From the NCBI RefSeq assembly GCF_002113125.1, contig NZ_NEJP01000013.1:62001-126000 (forward strand): DNA of 64,000 nt, read 5' to 3'. Positions 61,685-64,000 of this stretch are shown one piece after another. The position numbers were made by a program, and so were the translations under genes. Numbering within the stretch: the first letter of the stretch is position 1; every line of letters starts with the position of its first letter. Origin of the DNA: Pseudomonas sp. B20(2017) (GTDB taxonomy: Bacteria; Pseudomonadota; Gammaproteobacteria; Pseudomonadales; Pseudomonadaceae). The notes under the pieces were generated by a model. That model was not told the DNA's origin. It searched no databases and saw only the letters and a program-made list of their open reading frames with translations.

Positions 61685-64000
61685 TCAGTTGACCGTGACC
61701 TGACCGAGGGCCGCTTTCGCTTCCCGGGCCTGATGCTGCGGCGCGTAGACCTGAGTGAAACGCACCGGCGGCAGGTTGAACTGCCCCTTCTGCGAGAAGC
61801 GCACCAGATGCCGCAGCCGCAATTCACCGCTCAGCGCATCCACCGGCACCGCGTAGGCCAGTTGGCCCGGTTCGAAACGCGCCTTCTCCAACGCAGTCGG
61901 CTCGGTGCCGTCCTTGCCCTGCAACTTGATGCCCCACGTGGTGCGCTCGACATCCGCGCCAGGTGGCAGCGGCACTTCGAGCATGCCGTAGCGCAGCGGT
62001 TTCGGCGCTTTGCTGGTGAGGATCACTTCGTCCAGATACAGACTGTCGCTCGACAACGGCTTGCTACCGACCGGTTCCAGTTTGAAAGTGAAGGCTTCAT
62101 CACCCGGCACCAGACGCGACAGGCGACGAGTGATGGTCACGGCCATCGGATCGACCGCCGGCTGCTGGGTCTGAAAACTCAGCGCCGCACGCAACGGACG
62201 CTCCTGAGTGCCCGACACCGACAACACGCTCGGCACCGGTGTCGCACCCTGCCACGTCCAGTACATCTCGCCGGTCGCGCCGTAGTTTTTCTTCCAGCCG
62301 TCGCCCGGTGCCAGCGCGATGGTCGGCGAAGCCTGGGCGATGCTGCGTTGCAGCCAGGTCAGCGCCAGCGCACGTTCAAGGGTCGACTGCTGTGGCAACA
62401 GGCGTTGCAACAACGCTGTCGCGCGAGCCTGATCGAACGGTTGCAGCGACAGGTTCAGCGCTTCGGCAAACGGCTGCGAACTGACCGACAAGCGCTGTTG
62501 CGCAGCACCCAGCTGACGATTGAACGCATCCGGCAAAGCGACTTTCGACTGCGTGGCCAGCGATGCGGTCAAGACCCGCGCCGCCGCCAGACCGAGCGCC
62601 GAATCCGGATCGCCCATCACCAGACTGTCTTCGCCGTCGTCCATCAGGGTTTCGGCATTGCCTTCCCCGGCCTTGGCCAGATCCTCCAGCAAACCGCTAA
62701 GCAGCGTGTTGACCGGCAAGTGCATCTGTTTGGCGAACGACAGGATCAGCGCCCGTTGCAGCAACGGCGTGTTCGGCGCCTGCTTGGCGTAAACCTCCAG
62801 CACCCGCTGCCAATGCTCCGGCGGCAGGGTCAGATCCAGCACCTGACTGGCGTTCCAGTCGGCGTAGTAGGCGTAAGCGGTGAGGAACGCATCCGGTTCA
62901 CCGTCGAACCCCCACCAGGTAAAGCTCGCCGACGGCCCGGCCATTTGCACCAGGCGCAGACGGCTGTTCTGCATGATCAGGCGCAAGCGGTCGCGAATCT
63001 GCGGGCTCGACGCCAGCGACGGATAAGCGATGCTCAGCGGCAGCAAGCGGCTGGCGGTCTGTTCGACGCCGCCATACGGATAGCTCAGCAGATCGTCGAG
63101 GGCGGAGCGGAACAGCGCTTGCGGGCTGTCATCCAGACGCAGGCGAATGTCGGTGGCGTCCGCCGGCAGAGTCAACGGTGTGTCGCCGCTGGCCACATCC
63201 AGGCTCTGGGTCTGCGTCACTTGCCAGCCTTCGCCGGTTGCGGTCAGACGTACCGCGAGGGCGTCGGCGGTTTTGCCGTCCTGCACCAGTTCGGCGGTCC
63301 ACTCGCCGGTGGCCAATGCGAACGCTGGTAGCGGCAGGTAGTTGATGCCGTTGTTGAGGGTCACGGGCAAGCGCTGTTCGGCGCCGGCGTAGTGCGTCAC
63401 CAGCTCAGCCTTGACCGGTTTCTCGGCCTGGCTGAAGGCGAACACGCCGAGTTGTGGCTGATCGTCCTTGCGGAATTTGCTCGGCCCGCTCCACTTCAGG
63501 TACAGCGGTTTCTCCGAGCGCACGAACTGCTTCTTCTGCCCGACCTGACCGTCATCGGCAATCGCCCGCGCGGTGATGCGCCAGCGGGTCAGCGAGTCCG
63601 GCATCTTGAAGGTGAAGCGGGTTTTGCCGTCGGCGTCGGTCAGCAACTCTGGCTGCCACGCAGCGGTGTCGACGTCTTCGCGACGCGGCCGCTCCAGCAC
63701 TTTCACCCCGCGTTCGCTGCGGTTGGCCTTGCCCGGTGCGCCGGGGCTGCCCGGCAATGCCACGTCGTAGCTGATGAACGACAGGCTGGCGCTGGTGCGC
63801 ACGTTGTTGCGGCGCGGGTGGTAGAAGAACTGGTCGATGGTCGGCGCGACTTCCGGTTGCAGCGCGTAAACCATTTCGTCGACCACGCTGACCGTCAGGT
63901 GCGCCGGAACAGCCTTGCCGGCGAACTGGGTGGTCAGGTCGACCGTCACGGTATCGCCCGGTTGATAGGTGTCTTTGTCGGTCTTGACCGCCACGTCGAT
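61685..64000 (-). CDS. Bacterial alpha-2-macroglobulin, YfaS/MagD type (5' end beyond window)
   Basis: This is the C-terminal 770 or so residues of a large periplasmic protein whose start lies beyond the right edge; the frame is open to 64000. Macroglobulin domains are recognisable (AVKTDKDTYQPGDTVTVDL and DSLTRWRITARAIADDGQVGQ, partly given). The usual thioester GCxEQ is replaced by YPYGGVEQTASRLLP, so the thioester cysteine is missing. That fits the MagD/YfaS class, which lacks it. It heads the visible mag operon. Confidence 0.88.
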   Translation of the reverse strand: MDVAVKTDKDTYQPGDTVTVDLTTQFAGKAVPAHLTVSVVDEMVYALQPEVAPTIDQFFYHPRRNNVRTSASLSFISYDVALPGSPGAPGKANRSERGVKVLERPRREDVDTAAWQPELLTDADGKTRFTFKMPDSLTRWRITARAIADDGQVGQKKQFVRSEKPLYLKWSGPSKFRKDDQPQLGVFAFSQAEKPVKAELVTHYAGAEQRLPVTLNNGINYLPLPAFALATGEWTAELVQDGKTADALAVRLTATGEGWQVTQTQSLDVASGDTPLTLPADATDIRLRLDDSPQALFRSALDDLLSYPYGGVEQTASRLLPLSIAYPSLASSPQIRDRLRLIMQNSRLRLVQMAGPSASFTWWGFDGEPDAFLTAYAYYADWNASQVLDLTLPPEHWQRVLEVYAKQAPNTPLLQRALILSFAKQMHLPVNTLLSGLLEDLAKAGEGNAETLMDDGEDSLVMGDPDSALGLAAARVLTASLATQSKVALPDAFNRQLGAAQQRLSVSSQPFAEALNLSLQPFDQARATALLQRLLPQQSTLERALALTWLQRSIAQASPTIALAPGDGWKKNYGATGEMYWTWQGATPVPSVLSVSGTQERPLRAALSFQTQQPAVDPMAVTITRRLSRLVPGDEAFTFKLEPVGSKPLSSDSLYLDEVILTSKAPKPLRYGMLEVPLPPGADVERTTWGIKLQGKDGTEPTALEKARFEPGQLAYAVPVDALSGELRLRHLVRFSQKGQFNLPPVRFTQVYAPQHQAREAKAALGQVTVN

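Overview
This window comes from the chromosome of a Pseudomonas, most probably the P. fluorescens group. The GC content is high. Gene order from 1 to about 57.3 kb follows, from memory, P. aeruginosa PAO1 PA3974 (ladS) to PA4031 (ppa). The intergenic gaps hold the paired REP palindromes (core GTGGGAGCGAGCTTGCTCGCGA-like) typical of P. fluorescens genomes. No rRNA, tRNA, insertion sequence, prophage or CRISPR array was seen.

Layout. (1) 1-4.5 kb: a LadS-type hybrid sensor kinase cut by the left edge, then thiD-thiE-hemL. (2) 4.7-17.1 kb: a Sel1 protein, DUF1820, miaB, phoH-like-ybeY-corC-lnt, a YdcF protein, leuS-lptE-holA. (3) 17.3-19.9 kb: a short arfA gene with an internal hairpin, a lytic transglycosylase lipoprotein, and an LD-carboxypeptidase. 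(4) 20.1-31.7 kb, minus strand: lipoylation genes lipA-lipB-ybeD, then the cell-shape cluster dacA, rlpA-sltB-rodA-mrdA with rlmH-rsfS-nadD-proA. (5) 31.8-33.9 kb: mpg and a DedA-PAP2 fusion. (6) 34.05-39.2 kb: an accessory two-gene locus. Its first gene encodes a TcdA/TcdB-type pore-forming protein with RTX-like repeats. Its second encodes a protein whose C-terminal part looks like a cholera/pertussis-type ADP-ribosyltransferase. This is the most novel part of the window. (7) 39.2-46.4 kb: Lon-domain protein, lrgAB, MaoC dehydratase, a MORN-repeat/caspase-like lipoprotein, a NAD-binding protein, a YceK lipoprotein, ubiX, mpl. (8) 46.5-54.4 kb: ethanolamine catabolism. The sigma-54 activator eatR is divergent from an aldehyde dehydrogenase, followed by the permease eat and ammonia-lyase eutBC. 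Two good -24/-12 promoters and a phased pair of activator-site candidates are visible. (9) 54.5-58.2 kb: GNAT, DedA, MtfA peptidase, ppa and an S24-type repressor. (10) 58.7-59.2 kb: an E. coli-like relBE toxin-antitoxin pair. (11) 59.2 kb to the right edge, minus strand: the end of an alpha-2-macroglobulin (mag/yfa) operon, cut by the right edge.

The cell-envelope genes (dacA, rlpA, two SltB-type transglycosylases, rodA-mrdA, LD-carboxypeptidase, mpl, mag operon) form the main functional theme. Ethanolamine use is a self-contained regulated module: import, deamination to acetaldehyde, and oxidation to acetate. The toxin-like pair has no visible secretion genes beside it, so its export route is unknown. 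Functional calls rest on motif recognition by eye; no database search was run.
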